Virus record (IMG/VR): IMGVR_UViG_3300031918_000138
Location: 1-25,052 of that record
Reading direction: 5' to 3' (one strand)
Length of the DNA: 25,052 nt
Source of the DNA: a virus
Below, piece after piece: positions 7,839 to 15,937 of this stretch. Under the pieces are notes generated by a model. That model was not told the origin of the DNA and made no database searches. It saw nothing but the letters and a program-made list of their open reading frames with translations. Positions within the stretch are counted from its first letter, which is position 1; each line of letters begins with the position of its first letter. The position numbers and the translations under genes were made by a program.

Positions 7839-8263
7839 CGGCTCGTCACCGGGACGGGGCTGATGATGCCGGTGTCGGTGAGGATCGCGGTCGCTTCCTC
7901 GCACAGTCCGGTGCGCAGCCGCTCCTGTGCGGCGGCGAGCTGCTCACCGTCCGCGTACGCGACGTTGCCGGAGCCGAGGCCCTTGGATGCGACGACGCGA
8001 TGCGTCCCGGCCGCGGCGGTGACTGCGGGGTCGATGCCGGCGGTCACCCAGGCGGCGACCTGCGCGCAAGCGGCGTCACGGAACGCCGTGATGAGGGTCG
8101 CGTCGAGGGGGCCGCCGGTGGCGTCGACCTGGTAGCGGCTGGTGATGGTGGCGACGCGGATCATGCGGGATGCGGACGCCAGGAGCCGGTCGGCGTTCGC
8201 GGGCGCTGAGGCCAGCCAGCTGCCGTCGACAAGGTCGGTGGAGGTGGCGTAGACGAGGCTCAC
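7835..8263 (-). CDS. Head-tail connector (adaptor) protein
   Basis: A protein of 142 residues starting at GTG 8263, with AGGGAGGG just upstream; a much longer frame stays open upstream but is an Arg/Pro-rich shadow of capsid and scaffold genes. It is mainly helical: WLASAPANADRLLASASRMI, ATLITAFRDAACAQVAAWVT and QLAAAQERLRTGLCEEATAI, the layout of gp6/gp15-type adaptors that bind under the portal as a ring. A short central part (GTHRVVASKGLGSGNVAYAD) would be the loop typical of this family. It is the first gene after the 161-nt gap behind the capsid gene and leads the connector cluster. Confidence 0.78.
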   Translation of the reverse strand: MSLVYATSTDLVDGSWLASAPANADRLLASASRMIRVATITSRYQVDATGGPLDATLITAFRDAACAQVAAWVTAGIDPAVTAAAGTHRVVASKGLGSGNVAYADGEQLAAAQERLRTGLCEEATAILTDTGIISPVPVTSR

Positions 8264-8293
8264 GGTGCCCTCCCTGGACGTGGTGTGGTGGTT

Positions 8294-8416
8294 GGTGAGG
8301 GGCGGCGCAGGTCGCGCTCCTGGCAGCGGGCGAAGTGACCACCGTGGGGGTACCCGCCGAGCGGCCTTCTGCCGGGGGAACGGAGCTGGTGGCGGCAGTT
8401 GACGCCGCCCCTCACC
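8294..8416. repeat. 14-bp perfect inverted repeat bracketing the capsid-connector gap
   Basis: GGTGAGGGGCGGCG at 8294-8307 is the exact reverse complement of 8403-8416, with 95 nt between. The pair lies almost wholly within the 161-nt non-coding gap between the capsid stop (8425) and the adaptor start (8263). A 6-bp inner stem (8369-8374 with 8393-8398) is also possible. In RNA this would close a large GC-rich structure, perhaps one that limits read-through or protects mRNA ends. No T-run follows, so it is not called a terminator. Confidence 0.7.
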
Positions 8417-8424
8417 GAGATGTG

Positions 8425-9630
8425 CTACGCGAGCAGGCCGCGCAGGACGCCGTGCTGCAGCGGCGAGCCGAACTTCAGGCCGATCTCGCCGTACAGCTGG
8501 GTGTCGTCGGAGGCGCCGGTCTTGGCGAGGGGCTCCTCGAAGAAGACGCCCTTGCCGGGGACGCTCAGGAAGAAGGGCGCGAGGTCGGACAGCGACGCGA
8601 GGATGATCGTGTCCCGCGGCACCGCCCGGTCGAGCAGGATGTTGAGCCGGCCGAAGTCGGTCTCGATCTGGTCGACGGAGACGCCGCCGATCTTCTCGCC
8701 GCTGATCAGCGGGTTCACCTTGGCGTACGCCGTGGCGTAGGCCTTGGTGAGGGCGATCTTCTGCGAGGAGCCGACGAGGAAGGTGCCGAGCCCGTCGGTC
8801 AGGCCGCCGTTGTCGAAGACGGTCTGCACGAACGGGCTGATGTCGGCGTCGACGTCGAGGGCGCCGGTGCGCACCAGGTGCACGGCGATGCCGGAGGCGG
8901 TGCCGATGGTGATGGCGGCCCCACCGGAGGTCGCGGCGACCTTGAAGGACACGGTCGTCGAGATGGACTGCACCCAGTAGACGCGGCCGACGACGATGGC
9001 CGTGGCCACGCCGACGTTGGTGAAGACGACCTTGTCGCCGACGGACAGGGAGTGGGTGACGGTGATCGTGTCGGTCGCCGCGGTGGCGGCCGTGTACGAC
9101 TTGCCGCCCTTGTCGACGAGGTTCCCGGACGCGAGGGCCTCGACGGCGGAGATCAGGCCGCGGGTCTGGCGGGCCGTGGTGTTGTCGACCGGCTTGACGT
9201 ACAGGCCGTTGATGAACGCCCAGTTGACGTCCCGGGCGATCTGCTTGAGGGCCTGCTCGACCTGCCAGGTGCCCTCGTTCAGGACGGGGCTCGGCGTGCC
9301 GGCGACGTTCGCGCCGCTGAACGCGCCGGTCGCGCCCTGCTTGGTGTAGGAGACGCTGACCTTCTCCTGGTGGATCTCGCAGACGTTCGAGAAGTTCGTG
9401 CGGACACGACCCTCGGCGGTCGGCGCGGTCGCGCCCTCGACGCGGGTCCGCTGCGCGGGGTCGCGCAGGTCGTAGCCCTGCCACTCGCCCTCGGTGGCGG
9501 TCGTCGCCTGGCCGCCGGTGAGGCCACCGATGGTGGACAGCAGCGGCGTGTCGGCGGGGGACAGGGCGAACAGCTCGCCGTGGTAGTTCGGCAGACCGAA
9601 GGTCGTGCCGATGCCGGTCAGGGTTGCCAT
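8425..9630 (-). CDS. Major capsid protein, SU10/DUF5309 type, with inserted beta domain
   Basis: A protein of 401 residues starting at ATG 9630, with AAGGAG seven bases upstream, among the strongest ribosome sites here. Residues 1-175 and 257-401 read as a DUF5309/SU10-type HK97-fold capsid: LFALSPADTPLLSTIGGLTG, then the N-arm and EGEWQGYDLRDPAQRTRVEG, the helix QVEQALKQIARDVNWAFING, and near the end GKGVFFEEPLAKTG. Residues 178-256 interrupt this with a Thr/Val-rich piece (SLSVGDKVVFTNVGVATAIV, then GRVYWVQSISTTVSFKVAAT) that resembles small beta modules found in other phage structural proteins. It probably sits on the outer capsid face. The scaffold gene directly precedes it, which confirms the role. 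Confidence 0.88.
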   Translation of the reverse strand: MATLTGIGTTFGLPNYHGELFALSPADTPLLSTIGGLTGGQATTATEGEWQGYDLRDPAQRTRVEGATAPTAEGRVRTNFSNVCEIHQEKVSVSYTKQGATGAFSGANVAGTPSPVLNEGTWQVEQALKQIARDVNWAFINGLYVKPVDNTTARQTRGLISAVEALASGNLVDKGGKSYTAATAATDTITVTHSLSVGDKVVFTNVGVATAIVVGRVYWVQSISTTVSFKVAATSGGAAITIGTASGIAVHLVRTGALDVDADISPFVQTVFDNGGLTDGLGTFLVGSSQKIALTKAYATAYAKVNPLISGEKIGGVSVDQIETDFGRLNILLDRAVPRDTIILASLSDLAPFFLSVPGKGVFFEEPLAKTGASDDTQLYGEIGLKFGSPLQHGVLRGLLA

Positions 9631-9647
9631 GGTGATGCTCCTTGAGG

Positions 9648-10400
9648 TCAGACGGTCGGTGCGAACGCCTTGGAGCGGCGCAGCTCGATCGCGAGGTGGT
9701 GGTTGCCGGCCGCGGTGGCGGCGGCGATGCGTGCGTCGATGTCGGCCTCGTCGGTCCCGCCGGCGGTGTCGACGCTGGAGCGGCGCGCCACCTGGGCGGC
9801 CTTGAGCTTGCTGTTCTCGTCGACGGCGGTCTTGATGGCGTCGGCGACCTTGGTGGTGAAGTCCTCGGCCTTGGGGTCGAGGGCCGCGACCTTCGCCAGG
9901 AAGGTGCGCGAGTCGAGGAGGGCGTCGGGGTCGCCCTGGTGCTTGCTGGCGGTGCGGTAGACGGCGAGCTCGATGGCGGCCTGCCGGGCTTCCTGCTTGG
10001 CAGCGGTCGCCTCGGTGGTGAGCTGCTCCGTGGTGAGGGCGCCGTCGCCCTCCTTGATGAAGCCGAGGGCCTTGCCGAACTCCTGCAGGACGGCGTCCCG
10101 GGCTTCGGTCGCGGCGGCGGTCTTCGCGTTGGTGCGCTCGGCGCCGTTCTCGCGTCGCAGGCGGGCGATCTCGGCCTTGAGGGCGGTGGGGTCGTCGGGC
10201 AGTCCGTCACCTGGCTGCTGCTCGCCGGCCGCAGGGGGTACCGGTGCAGCCGTGGGCGCGGCGGCCGGCGGCGCGGGGATGGCGGGGGGCGGGGGGGCCG
10301 CGGGCGCAGCGGCTGCGGCCGGGCCGGCACCACCCGGGACAGCGGGGGCCGGTTCGGTCATGAAGCGCAGACGCAGCGGGATGCGACGGAAGGTGAACAT
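9648..10400 (-). CDS. Capsid scaffolding protein
   Basis: A protein of 250 residues starting at ATG 10400, preceded by AGGAGG with eight-base spacing; an ATG 13 codons later has no ribosome site. After a basic lead (FRRIPLRLRF), residues 15-62 are Pro/Ala-rich and low-complexity. Residues 70-165 are strongly helical and charged (DPTALKAEIARLRRENGAER, then TEARDAVLQEFGKALGFIKE), as expected of a coiled-coil scaffold. Residues 165-215 carry RTFLAKVAALDPKAEDFTTK followed by ADAIKTAVDENSKLK, a region common to actinophage scaffolds before their capsid-binding end. The product should fill the procapsid and leave or be degraded. It stands directly upstream of the capsid gene, separated by 17 nt. 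Confidence 0.85.
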   Translation of the reverse strand: MFTFRRIPLRLRFMTEPAPAVPGGAGPAAAAAPAAPPPPAIPAPPAAAPTAAPVPPAAGEQQPGDGLPDDPTALKAEIARLRRENGAERTNAKTAAATEARDAVLQEFGKALGFIKEGDGALTTEQLTTEATAAKQEARQAAIELAVYRTASKHQGDPDALLDSRTFLAKVAALDPKAEDFTTKVADAIKTAVDENSKLKAAQVARRSSVDTAGGTDEADIDARIAAATAAGNHHLAIELRRSKAFAPTV

Positions 10401-10457
10401 GAGACGGGCCTCCTGGGTCCGGGTCGGGCGATGGTCCCCGCACCGGGCGGGGTCGGC

Positions 10458-11654
10458 TCAGCTCGGACGCTGAGACGGGTAGGGGGCGCGCGGGGCGGTC
10501 ACGGAGTCGCCGCCACCGCCCGGGTTGCCGAGGCTGATCTGCTCACGTCGCCGCTGCCGCATCAGCTGGTGCTCGTCGACGTGCGCGCGGATCTGCGTCT
10601 GCAGGCCCCGTGCTGTCGCGTTCGCGGCGCGCCTCTGCTCCGGGTCGACCGCGGCCGCGGCGTCCGCCTTCGCCTTGCGGACCTGCACCTCGAGGTCCCG
10701 CAGCTTCGCGCGGGCGGCCTCAGCGTCGGGGTCGTAGGTGGTGACGTCGGCGACAACCGATAGGCCAGGCATGTACGCGACGGGCCGGCATCGGCAGTTC
10801 GGGTGGCGCCATCCGGCGGCGCGGGCCTGCGCGAGGGTTCCGGCGACGGTCACGGTGACGTGTTTGTCGGGGTCGGTCATGGATGGCAAGGTGAGTGCCC
10901 CGATGGGGCCGTCGTCGATGCGCAGGATCAGGCCCGCCCACGCCGCGCACCGCTCGCACGCGCCGCGGCCGACGATGATCGACACCAGGTTGACGCCGTT
11001 CTGCGTGAGGGTCGCAGTGTGCTGCGACTCCCAGGCGCGGCGCGCCGCAGTGCGGCTGGCCATCTCGACGTACGTGCCGAGGTTCCATCGCCGTCCAGCC
11101 CGGTCGGTGAACCCGGACACGCCCTGCGCGACGAGCTGATGCCAGGCGCGGGCCTGCACGCTCGTCTGGGTGGCGCCCATGCCGAGCAGCAGGTCGGTCG
11201 TCGACTGCGCGATCGCACGCCGGTACACGTCGTCGGGCCAGCGCAGGATCCGTGCAGTCAGGTCGTCGAGCATGTTGGTCAGGTCGCCGACGAGCGACTG
11301 TGCGGCGGGCGCGCCGGCGACCTGCTGCAGGGCCGTGGTCGGGTCGGGGACCCCGGCCAGGTCGGACATGTCCTGCAGGGCGGCCAGTGCGCCGTGCTCT
11401 TGCGCGACCTGCAGGAGCCGGCTGATCTGGTCGGGCAGCATCTGCCGCAGCTCGGCGACGATCTGCTGGGCGTCGCGTTGCAGCTCGTCGAGGCGGATTT
11501 GCTTGGCGACCTGTTCCGGGTCGGCGCGTAGGCCTTGGCTGACCTGCGCGGCGAGGGTCGTGCGGAGCCGCTGCTCGGCCTGTTCGAACAGTGCGGCGAC
11601 GTCACGGGCGAGGTCGTCGAGGCGGTCCCGGTCGTCGGGCACCCACGTCGGCAC
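10458..11654 (-). CDS. MuF-like minor head protein (phage minor capsid)
   Basis: A protein of 398 residues. GTG 11654 is chosen because GAGGA lies seven bases upstream, in the 17-nt gap after the portal gene. Residues 1-160 are helical (VAALFEQAEQRLRTTLAAQV). The MuF-type domain covers about 160-300, with RAWHQLVAQGVSGFTDRAGR, then the metal-site pair CERC (C233, C236) and the hallmark HPNCRC (H284, C287, C289). A basic helical tail follows (LRDLEVQVRKAKADAAAA). Proteins of this type are packed with the portal in the procapsid and may be ejected with DNA. There is no toxin domain fused at the C-terminus, only a Gly/Pro-rich end. Its place between portal and scaffold is standard. Confidence 0.88.
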   Translation of the reverse strand: MPTWVPDDRDRLDDLARDVAALFEQAEQRLRTTLAAQVSQGLRADPEQVAKQIRLDELQRDAQQIVAELRQMLPDQISRLLQVAQEHGALAALQDMSDLAGVPDPTTALQQVAGAPAAQSLVGDLTNMLDDLTARILRWPDDVYRRAIAQSTTDLLLGMGATQTSVQARAWHQLVAQGVSGFTDRAGRRWNLGTYVEMASRTAARRAWESQHTATLTQNGVNLVSIIVGRGACERCAAWAGLILRIDDGPIGALTLPSMTDPDKHVTVTVAGTLAQARAAGWRHPNCRCRPVAYMPGLSVVADVTTYDPDAEAARAKLRDLEVQVRKAKADAAAAVDPEQRRAANATARGLQTQIRAHVDEHQLMRQRRREQISLGNPGGGGDSVTAPRAPYPSQRPS

Positions 11655-11671
11655 TGCGGGTCCTCGCCGGG

Positions 11672-13204
11672 TCAGCCTGTGAACGCGTACGGGTCGGCCG
11701 CGGCCCCGGGCTGTTCGGCGCCGATCTTGGCCGCCTCCTCGTCGACCTGCAGGTCGGTCCAGTCGGGGTGGGTAAGTGCGACCAGGGACCGTGTCGACGC
11801 CGCACCAGCGGACTTGAGCGCGAGGGCGGTCTGGGCGAGCTGCAGCTGCGTCTCGCTGATCCCGTCGGGGAACGCGACGGCGAGGTCGGTGGGGTCGCCG
11901 TGCTTCTGGAACACGGCCGCGTCGGTGAGGAGCAGCTTGGTGACCAGGGTCCGCAGTGCGGGACGCCAGGCGCGGATCTTGCGGTCGCGGGTCAGCATGG
12001 TGCGGGACTGGCGGGCGACGACCTCGGTCGCAGTCTGTGCGGACTGTCCCTGCTCGCCGAACGTCGCCTGGCTGTAGCCGGCGGCGCGCACGATCTGGGT
12101 GCCCCAGTGCTCGGCGGTGGCCTGGTGCTCGGCGAAGCGGATCGCGAACTGGGCGGGCGTGATCGGGGAGGTGCCGTTCTCGGCGGGGGCGATCTTCAGG
12201 GGGCTGAAGATCTCGGTGTCGAGGTTGAAGGTGGCGCCTCGGCCGGGGCCGAGGTCCTCGAGCATCTCGCGGGACACCAGGAGCCGTGCCTTGGACAGGC
12301 GCAGGTCCCGCAGCCATGAGGCGTGGACCTCGTCGAGGTTGTCCAGGAGCGGTTCGATGCCGTCGATGTCGGCGGCGCCGAGCCCTGCAGCGCTGGGGAT
12401 GTGGCGCCAGGCGCGTGACGTCGACGGCTCGGTGTTCGGCACGTAGACGGCGCCGAGGCCTGGGGTGCGGCCGGCGGTGATGTACCCGTCGGCGTCGACG
12501 GCGTCGACCAGGCCGCGGGTGACCTGGTGCTCGCTGAGGGAGAGCCGGCGGCCGAGGTCGGTGACGGTGCCGAGGTACAGGCCGTGCTGGACGTACCCGA
12601 TGCCGTCGATGAGCTCGTGCCGCTCGAGGTGGCGGATGACGTCGGATCCGTCGCGGTCCAGGACGGTCCAGAACGTCACGGCACGCAGTCGGCCCCACAC
12701 CATCTCGGGGACGGCGTGGTCGGCGGTGACGGGGGCGACGAAGGCGGCGTCGGCGACGTCGCCGTCCCACACGACCCGCAGCCAGGATCCGCCGAGTGCG
12801 GCGCCCTGCTCGGCGGCGCCGGTGAGGGTGGCGAGCAGGTGCTCCTCGAGGGCTCCCTCGATGCGGGTCTGCGTGGCGGCGTCCTTGACGGTGATGCTCG
12901 GCGGCTCGGCGAACAGCAGGTCGGCGCTGGTGCGGGCGATGTCGGCGGCGAGGGGGACGTGCGTCTGGTCGCGGTGCTGCGACAGGTCGGCGAGGGGCCG
13001 ACCCCACCAGAAGCGGGCCAGGGCGCCGACGACGCCGCCGCGGTGCTGCGACGGCCGGTCGAGCAGCACGCCGCTGTACGCCTGGTAGGCGCTGGTCAGG
13101 GCGGTGGGGTCGCCGGTCCACCAGGCGTCCCAGCGTCGCAGCACGGGGGTGATCTGCTCGAGCTGCTTGGGGGGCCACGGTATCGATGCGACGGGCAGCG
13201 GCAC
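11672..13204 (-). CDS. Portal protein, SPP1 gp6-like
   Basis: A protein of 510 residues forming the DNA entry ring. GTG 13204 is preferred because TAGGAGGT lies at ideal spacing and contains the terminase stop; an ATG at 13228 inside the terminase gene has no ribosome site. Features of the SPP1 gp6 family include WDAWWTGDPTALTSAYQAYS near the N-terminus, the region ADIARTSADLLFAEPPSITV, a wing with LRVVWDGDVADAAFVAPVTA, and GLGAADIDGIEPLLDNLDEV before the stem (RDLRLSKARLLVSREMLEDL). The crown part (SAQTATEVVARQSRTMLTRD) is helical. It is followed by the MuF gene, the usual partner, so the call is secure. Confidence 0.92.
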   Translation of the reverse strand: MPLPVASIPWPPKQLEQITPVLRRWDAWWTGDPTALTSAYQAYSGVLLDRPSQHRGGVVGALARFWWGRPLADLSQHRDQTHVPLAADIARTSADLLFAEPPSITVKDAATQTRIEGALEEHLLATLTGAAEQGAALGGSWLRVVWDGDVADAAFVAPVTADHAVPEMVWGRLRAVTFWTVLDRDGSDVIRHLERHELIDGIGYVQHGLYLGTVTDLGRRLSLSEHQVTRGLVDAVDADGYITAGRTPGLGAVYVPNTEPSTSRAWRHIPSAAGLGAADIDGIEPLLDNLDEVHASWLRDLRLSKARLLVSREMLEDLGPGRGATFNLDTEIFSPLKIAPAENGTSPITPAQFAIRFAEHQATAEHWGTQIVRAAGYSQATFGEQGQSAQTATEVVARQSRTMLTRDRKIRAWRPALRTLVTKLLLTDAAVFQKHGDPTDLAVAFPDGISETQLQLAQTALALKSAGAASTRSLVALTHPDWTDLQVDEEAAKIGAEQPGAAADPYAFTG

Positions 13205-13214
13205 GCGGCACCTC

Positions 13215-14540
13215 CTACTCGGTGTCATCCCCAGGAGCGGTGGGGTCTGCGGGTGCCAGTGGGATCAGGTCCCGCCATGAGCCGCGGGTCGTGTAGATCG
13301 CGTAGCGCAGGGCGTCGACTTCGTCGTCGTTGGCCTTCACGGGCGCGTCCTCGCCGCGGGAGGTGGCCTTGGCGTCCCACACGTAGCCGGGTACTCGCTC
13401 GATGAGGTGGGTGCAGGTGTCGGCGACGAGGAGCCGGTCGGTGGCGAGCAGGCCGGCAACGGTGCGGATGCCGGGCAGGACGGCCTTGTGGGCGTTGATG
13501 ACGCCGCGGACCCCGTCGTGCCACAGCTGGTTGCGGAAGGACGCGGCGGCGCTGTCGACGGCGACCCATTCGGGGGTGCGCCAGGCGTCGATGGGCTGGG
13601 TGGCGAGCCAGCGTCGGAACGCGGCGGACTGCTCACCCTGGGTCGCGGTGCCGGGCGCCCACTCGGCGAGGACGTACAGGGCGTGCCCGCCGGTGGGGCG
13701 TGGGGCGAGGCCGAGGAGGTAGCCGCGGGTGTGGTGGGTGTCGCCGTAGTCGACGCCGACGGCCAGGACGCGATCCATGGGTGGCAGGTCCGCGGCAGGT
13801 GTGACGTGACGGGCGGGGTCCCAGGTGTCGTAGATCGCGCCGGCGGCCTGCACCCATTCGCCGAGGATGAAGCGGCGGTACCACAGGCCGACGTACTCGC
13901 GGGTGATCTGCAGGACGTAGGCGGGGTCGAGGTGAGTGTTGTCGGCGAGGCGGAACCGGAAGACGCGGTAGCCGAGCTCGGTGGCGCGGTCGACGACTTG
14001 CCGCTTGAGCCAGTGCGCGGGCCCGTCGGGGTTGGTGGTGGCGAAGAGGCGGGCACCGGGGACGCTCATGCGGCCGAGGAGCGTCGTCCAGAACGCTTCG
14101 CTGACGAGGGTGGCTTCGTCGACGTAGGCGCCGGCAACGGTCAGGCCGCGTAGCACCATCTCGGCGCGGGTGTCGGATGCGCCAAGGACGTGGACGGTGC
14201 GGCCGAGGACGATGGCGGTGGGGGCGCCGGCGGTGTAGCTGATGTGCCTTGTGAGGACCCCGAAAAGGCTCGGGTCTTGTAGGGGTCCGAAGACGTTGCG
14301 GGCGATGGACTCGCGGGTGCGGCCGACGACGACGAGGGCGCCGCCGCGGGGTGCGTGGGCGACGTAGATGAGCCAGGCGAGCAGCGACGCGATGGTCTTC
14401 CCGGAGCGGATGCTGCCGGTCCAGAGGTTGACGCGGGCGGTGGCGCGGGCGATGGACCACACCTGGCGTGGGGACAGGCCGGCGAGGACAGCAGCGAAGA
14501 CCGTGGTGGCGATCAGGGTGGCGCCGGCGGCTGCGGTCAC
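13215..14540 (-). CDS. terL: Terminase large subunit (packaging ATPase and nuclease)
   Basis: A protein of 441 residues starting at GTG 14540 in a GTGA overlap with the small subunit. The ATPase has a Walker A-type loop GSIRSGKT (42-49) and Walker B VDEA with D141 and E142, then a coupling motif ATTNPDGP (168-174). The RNase H-like nuclease shows VGVDYG (D264), VAVDS (D329) and NDDEVDALRY (D406, D409), a complete acidic set. The form agrees with XtmB-like terminases of Gram-positive phages. It drives DNA into the procapsid through the portal encoded next to it. Whether packaging is headful or from cohesive ends cannot be judged from these motifs alone. Confidence 0.95.
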   Translation of the reverse strand: MTAAAGATLIATTVFAAVLAGLSPRQVWSIARATARVNLWTGSIRSGKTIASLLAWLIYVAHAPRGGALVVVGRTRESIARNVFGPLQDPSLFGVLTRHISYTAGAPTAIVLGRTVHVLGASDTRAEMVLRGLTVAGAYVDEATLVSEAFWTTLLGRMSVPGARLFATTNPDGPAHWLKRQVVDRATELGYRVFRFRLADNTHLDPAYVLQITREYVGLWYRRFILGEWVQAAGAIYDTWDPARHVTPAADLPPMDRVLAVGVDYGDTHHTRGYLLGLAPRPTGGHALYVLAEWAPGTATQGEQSAAFRRWLATQPIDAWRTPEWVAVDSAAASFRNQLWHDGVRGVINAHKAVLPGIRTVAGLLATDRLLVADTCTHLIERVPGYVWDAKATSRGEDAPVKANDDEVDALRYAIYTTRGSWRDLIPLAPADPTAPGDDTE

Positions 14541-15055
14541 GGCGTCGCCTGATCGGGGTCGGGGAGCCGGTCGGCGGCTGCGGCGATCGCGGCGGCGATG
14601 GTGTCGAGCATGCCGACGGCCTCGTCGACGCCGTTGTCAGCGTCGATGCGGGCGAGCCGCTCGAGGGTGGCGACGGCGGCGCCGACCGCCTGGACGAGCT
14701 TCAGCTGGTCGGCAATGGGCGGCTTGTCGAGGGTCCGCTGCTCGTAAGTGTTGTCCTTGCCGCCGAAGTTGAAAACGACGGTCGGGGCGAAGAGCTGCCG
14801 GCGCAGTCGTTCAGCGTCGCTCAGGTGCTCGAGGGCGAGGGTGGCGCGGCGGGCCTTCGCGTCGACGACGTGCGCGTGAGTGGCGGCTTCGGTGCGGGAG
14901 CGGTTCGCGGATGACAGGCCGAGGTGGGCGAGGCGTCGCGCGGTGCCGGTGCGGGAGCGGTCGATGGTGGCGGCGATCTGGCGGACGGAACGCTCGGCGG
15001 CGTGCAGCTCGCGCAGCTGGTCGTCGTCGCTGCTGGTCCAGGGGCGTGTGGCCAC
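14537..15055 (-). CDS. terS: Terminase small subunit
   Basis: A protein of 172 residues starting at GTG 15055, with GAGGTG five bases upstream. Residues 1-48 read as a helix-turn-helix of SANT/Myb or GcrA appearance: WTSSDDDQLRELHAAERSVR, then QIAATIDRSRTGTARRLAHL. Residues 60-120 include a helix rich in Ala/Arg and a strand piece VVFNFGG; residues 115-165 form an amphipathic helix for oligomerisation. The family recognises the packaging site on phage DNA and feeds TerL. The call rests on the DNA-binding N-terminus and the overlap with terL. It is the first gene of the late operon, preceded by a hairpin. Confidence 0.82.
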   Translation of the reverse strand: MATRPWTSSDDDQLRELHAAERSVRQIAATIDRSRTGTARRLAHLGLSSANRSRTEAATHAHVVDAKARRATLALEHLSDAERLRRQLFAPTVVFNFGGKDNTYEQRTLDKPPIADQLKLVQAVGAAVATLERLARIDADNGVDEAVGMLDTIAAAIAAAADRLPDPDQATP

Positions 15056-15117
15056 GGGTCACCTCGCCCTCGCCTCACAGCGGTCGGCGCCTGGCCGATG
15101 CGCTCGTGGCATGACGA

Positions 15118-15147
15118 AGGCCCCGCACCGTGAGGGTGTCGGGGCCT
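15118..15147 (-). terminator. GC-rich hairpin terminator between early block and late operon
   Basis: The minus strand reads AGGCCCCG, a bulged A, CACC, a five-base loop CTCAC, GGTG, then CGGGGCCT: 12 base pairs with one bulge. The following bases TCGTC are not a T-run, as is common for actinobacterial terminators. It lies in the 160-nt gap between the lipoprotein stop (15216) and terS. Being near-symmetrical, it could act on both strands. Confidence 0.65.
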
Positions 15148-15215
15148 GGTCTGATGGCTGTTGCCACCGTCGCACAACATAGCGTGACAAGCGGACAGGT
15201 TCGACGACACGCCGG

Positions 15216-15725
15216 TCAGTAGTCGGCGGCGTGTGCGGTGTCGTAGGCGTCGAGGAGGGCGACGAAGGTGGCTTCCTGGTCGGGGCAGCCGGTGCGGATC
15301 GCGCTGATGGTCATCCAGACGCCTTCGGTGGTGGGGCGGATGTAGCCGAGCTGTGCGGAGCCGCCGGTCATGATGCCGTGGGTGAAGCCGTCGTCGATGT
15401 GGGCGGCGGTGATGTCGGCGCAGATGGTGGGGGCGAGGGCGGCGAGGTAGTCGGCGGTGATGACGTCGGTGTAGGCGCTGCTGAGGGTGCCGTATCGCTC
15501 CCAGATGGGCGCGGCTGCGACGGGTGCGGGTGACGGCGCAGCCGTCGGTGTCGGGGTTGGTGTCGGGGTGGGTGTGATCGTGGCGTGCGGACTGCTCGTC
15601 GCTGTGGCCCTAGCCGCGACCGTCGCAGGCGGCAGGTCTGCGGTGGCGGTGCTCGTCGACGTACAGCCCGCGGTGACGCCGGCGAGCATGACGGCGGCGA
15701 CGGTGATGAGGGTGCCCCTGCGCAT
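15216..15725 (-). CDS. Secreted lipoprotein of unknown function
   Basis: A protein of 169 residues starting at ATG 15725, with GGAAGG eight bases upstream. It has a full lipoprotein signal: basic MRRG, hydrophobic core TLITVAAVMLAGV, and lipobox VTAGC with C21 as the lipidation site. Residues 22-74 are a Thr/Ala/Pro linker with an uninterrupted (TP)5 run at 51-60, of the kind that spans the cell wall. Residues 75-169 form one small domain with two cysteines (C102, C147) that could pair outside the cell. The neighbour downstream is terS, beyond a hairpin. Phage lipoproteins made during infection or lysogeny sometimes block later DNA injection; that role is an inference here. A host gene picked up by the phage is another possibility. 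Confidence 0.8.
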   Translation of the reverse strand: MRRGTLITVAAVMLAGVTAGCTSTSTATADLPPATVAARATATSSPHATITPTPTPTPTPTAAPSPAPVAAAPIWERYGTLSSAYTDVITADYLAALAPTICADITAAHIDDGFTHGIMTGGSAQLGYIRPTTEGVWMTISAIRTGCPDQEATFVALLDAYDTAHAADY

Positions 15726-15757
15726 GGTGTGAGCCTTCCACTCGTCGGACGTGAGCA

Positions 15758-15937
15758 CTAGCGCCGCGAGGTCAGGTGCCAGCCGTGGCACGACGGGCAC
15801 GGGTACGCGCGCTTCTCGATCTTGGGGCGTCCCGACCTGTCGGCGTGGCGGGTGTCGGCCAGGGCGAGCAGCGCGGCGACGCGATCGCGGTAGCGGATCT
15901 TGCCGCTGCTCGCGCACGTCGGACGCCGGCTGGTCAT
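15758..15937 (-). CDS. Small zinc-ribbon-like protein, actinophage type
   Basis: A protein of 59 residues starting at ATG 15937, which overlaps the preceding stop as ATGA. The sequence has C8 near the N-terminus, a basic central helix (KIRYRDRVAALLALADTRHA) and the C-terminal motif YPCPSCHGWHLTSRR. The arrangement of an early Cys, a Tyr-x-Cys-Pro-x-Cys pair and a His-x-x-x-His-like ending is that of short basic proteins found in many actinophages, probably binding one zinc. No reaction can be named; nucleic-acid binding is suggested by the charge. The next gene downstream is the lipoprotein, 32 nt away. Confidence 0.78.
   Translation of the reverse strand: MTSRRPTCASSGKIRYRDRVAALLALADTRHADRSGRPKIEKRAYPCPSCHGWHLTSRR

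Noticed and set aside
7835-10333. Single 832-codon minus-strand frame covering adaptor, capsid and scaffold
   Set aside because: Only the last 143 codons are coding. The rest is Arg/Pro-rich, out of frame with the capsid and scaffold genes.
10436-10452. Hairpin CCCCGC-N5-GCGGGG between MuF and scaffold genes
   Set aside because: Only six base pairs with no following T-run, in DNA where GC stems arise by chance.
15148-15215. Promoter for the late operon (TATGTT near 15180)
   Set aside because: No matching -35 at 16-18 bases, and it would lie upstream of the strong hairpin at 15118-15147. Too weak to call.
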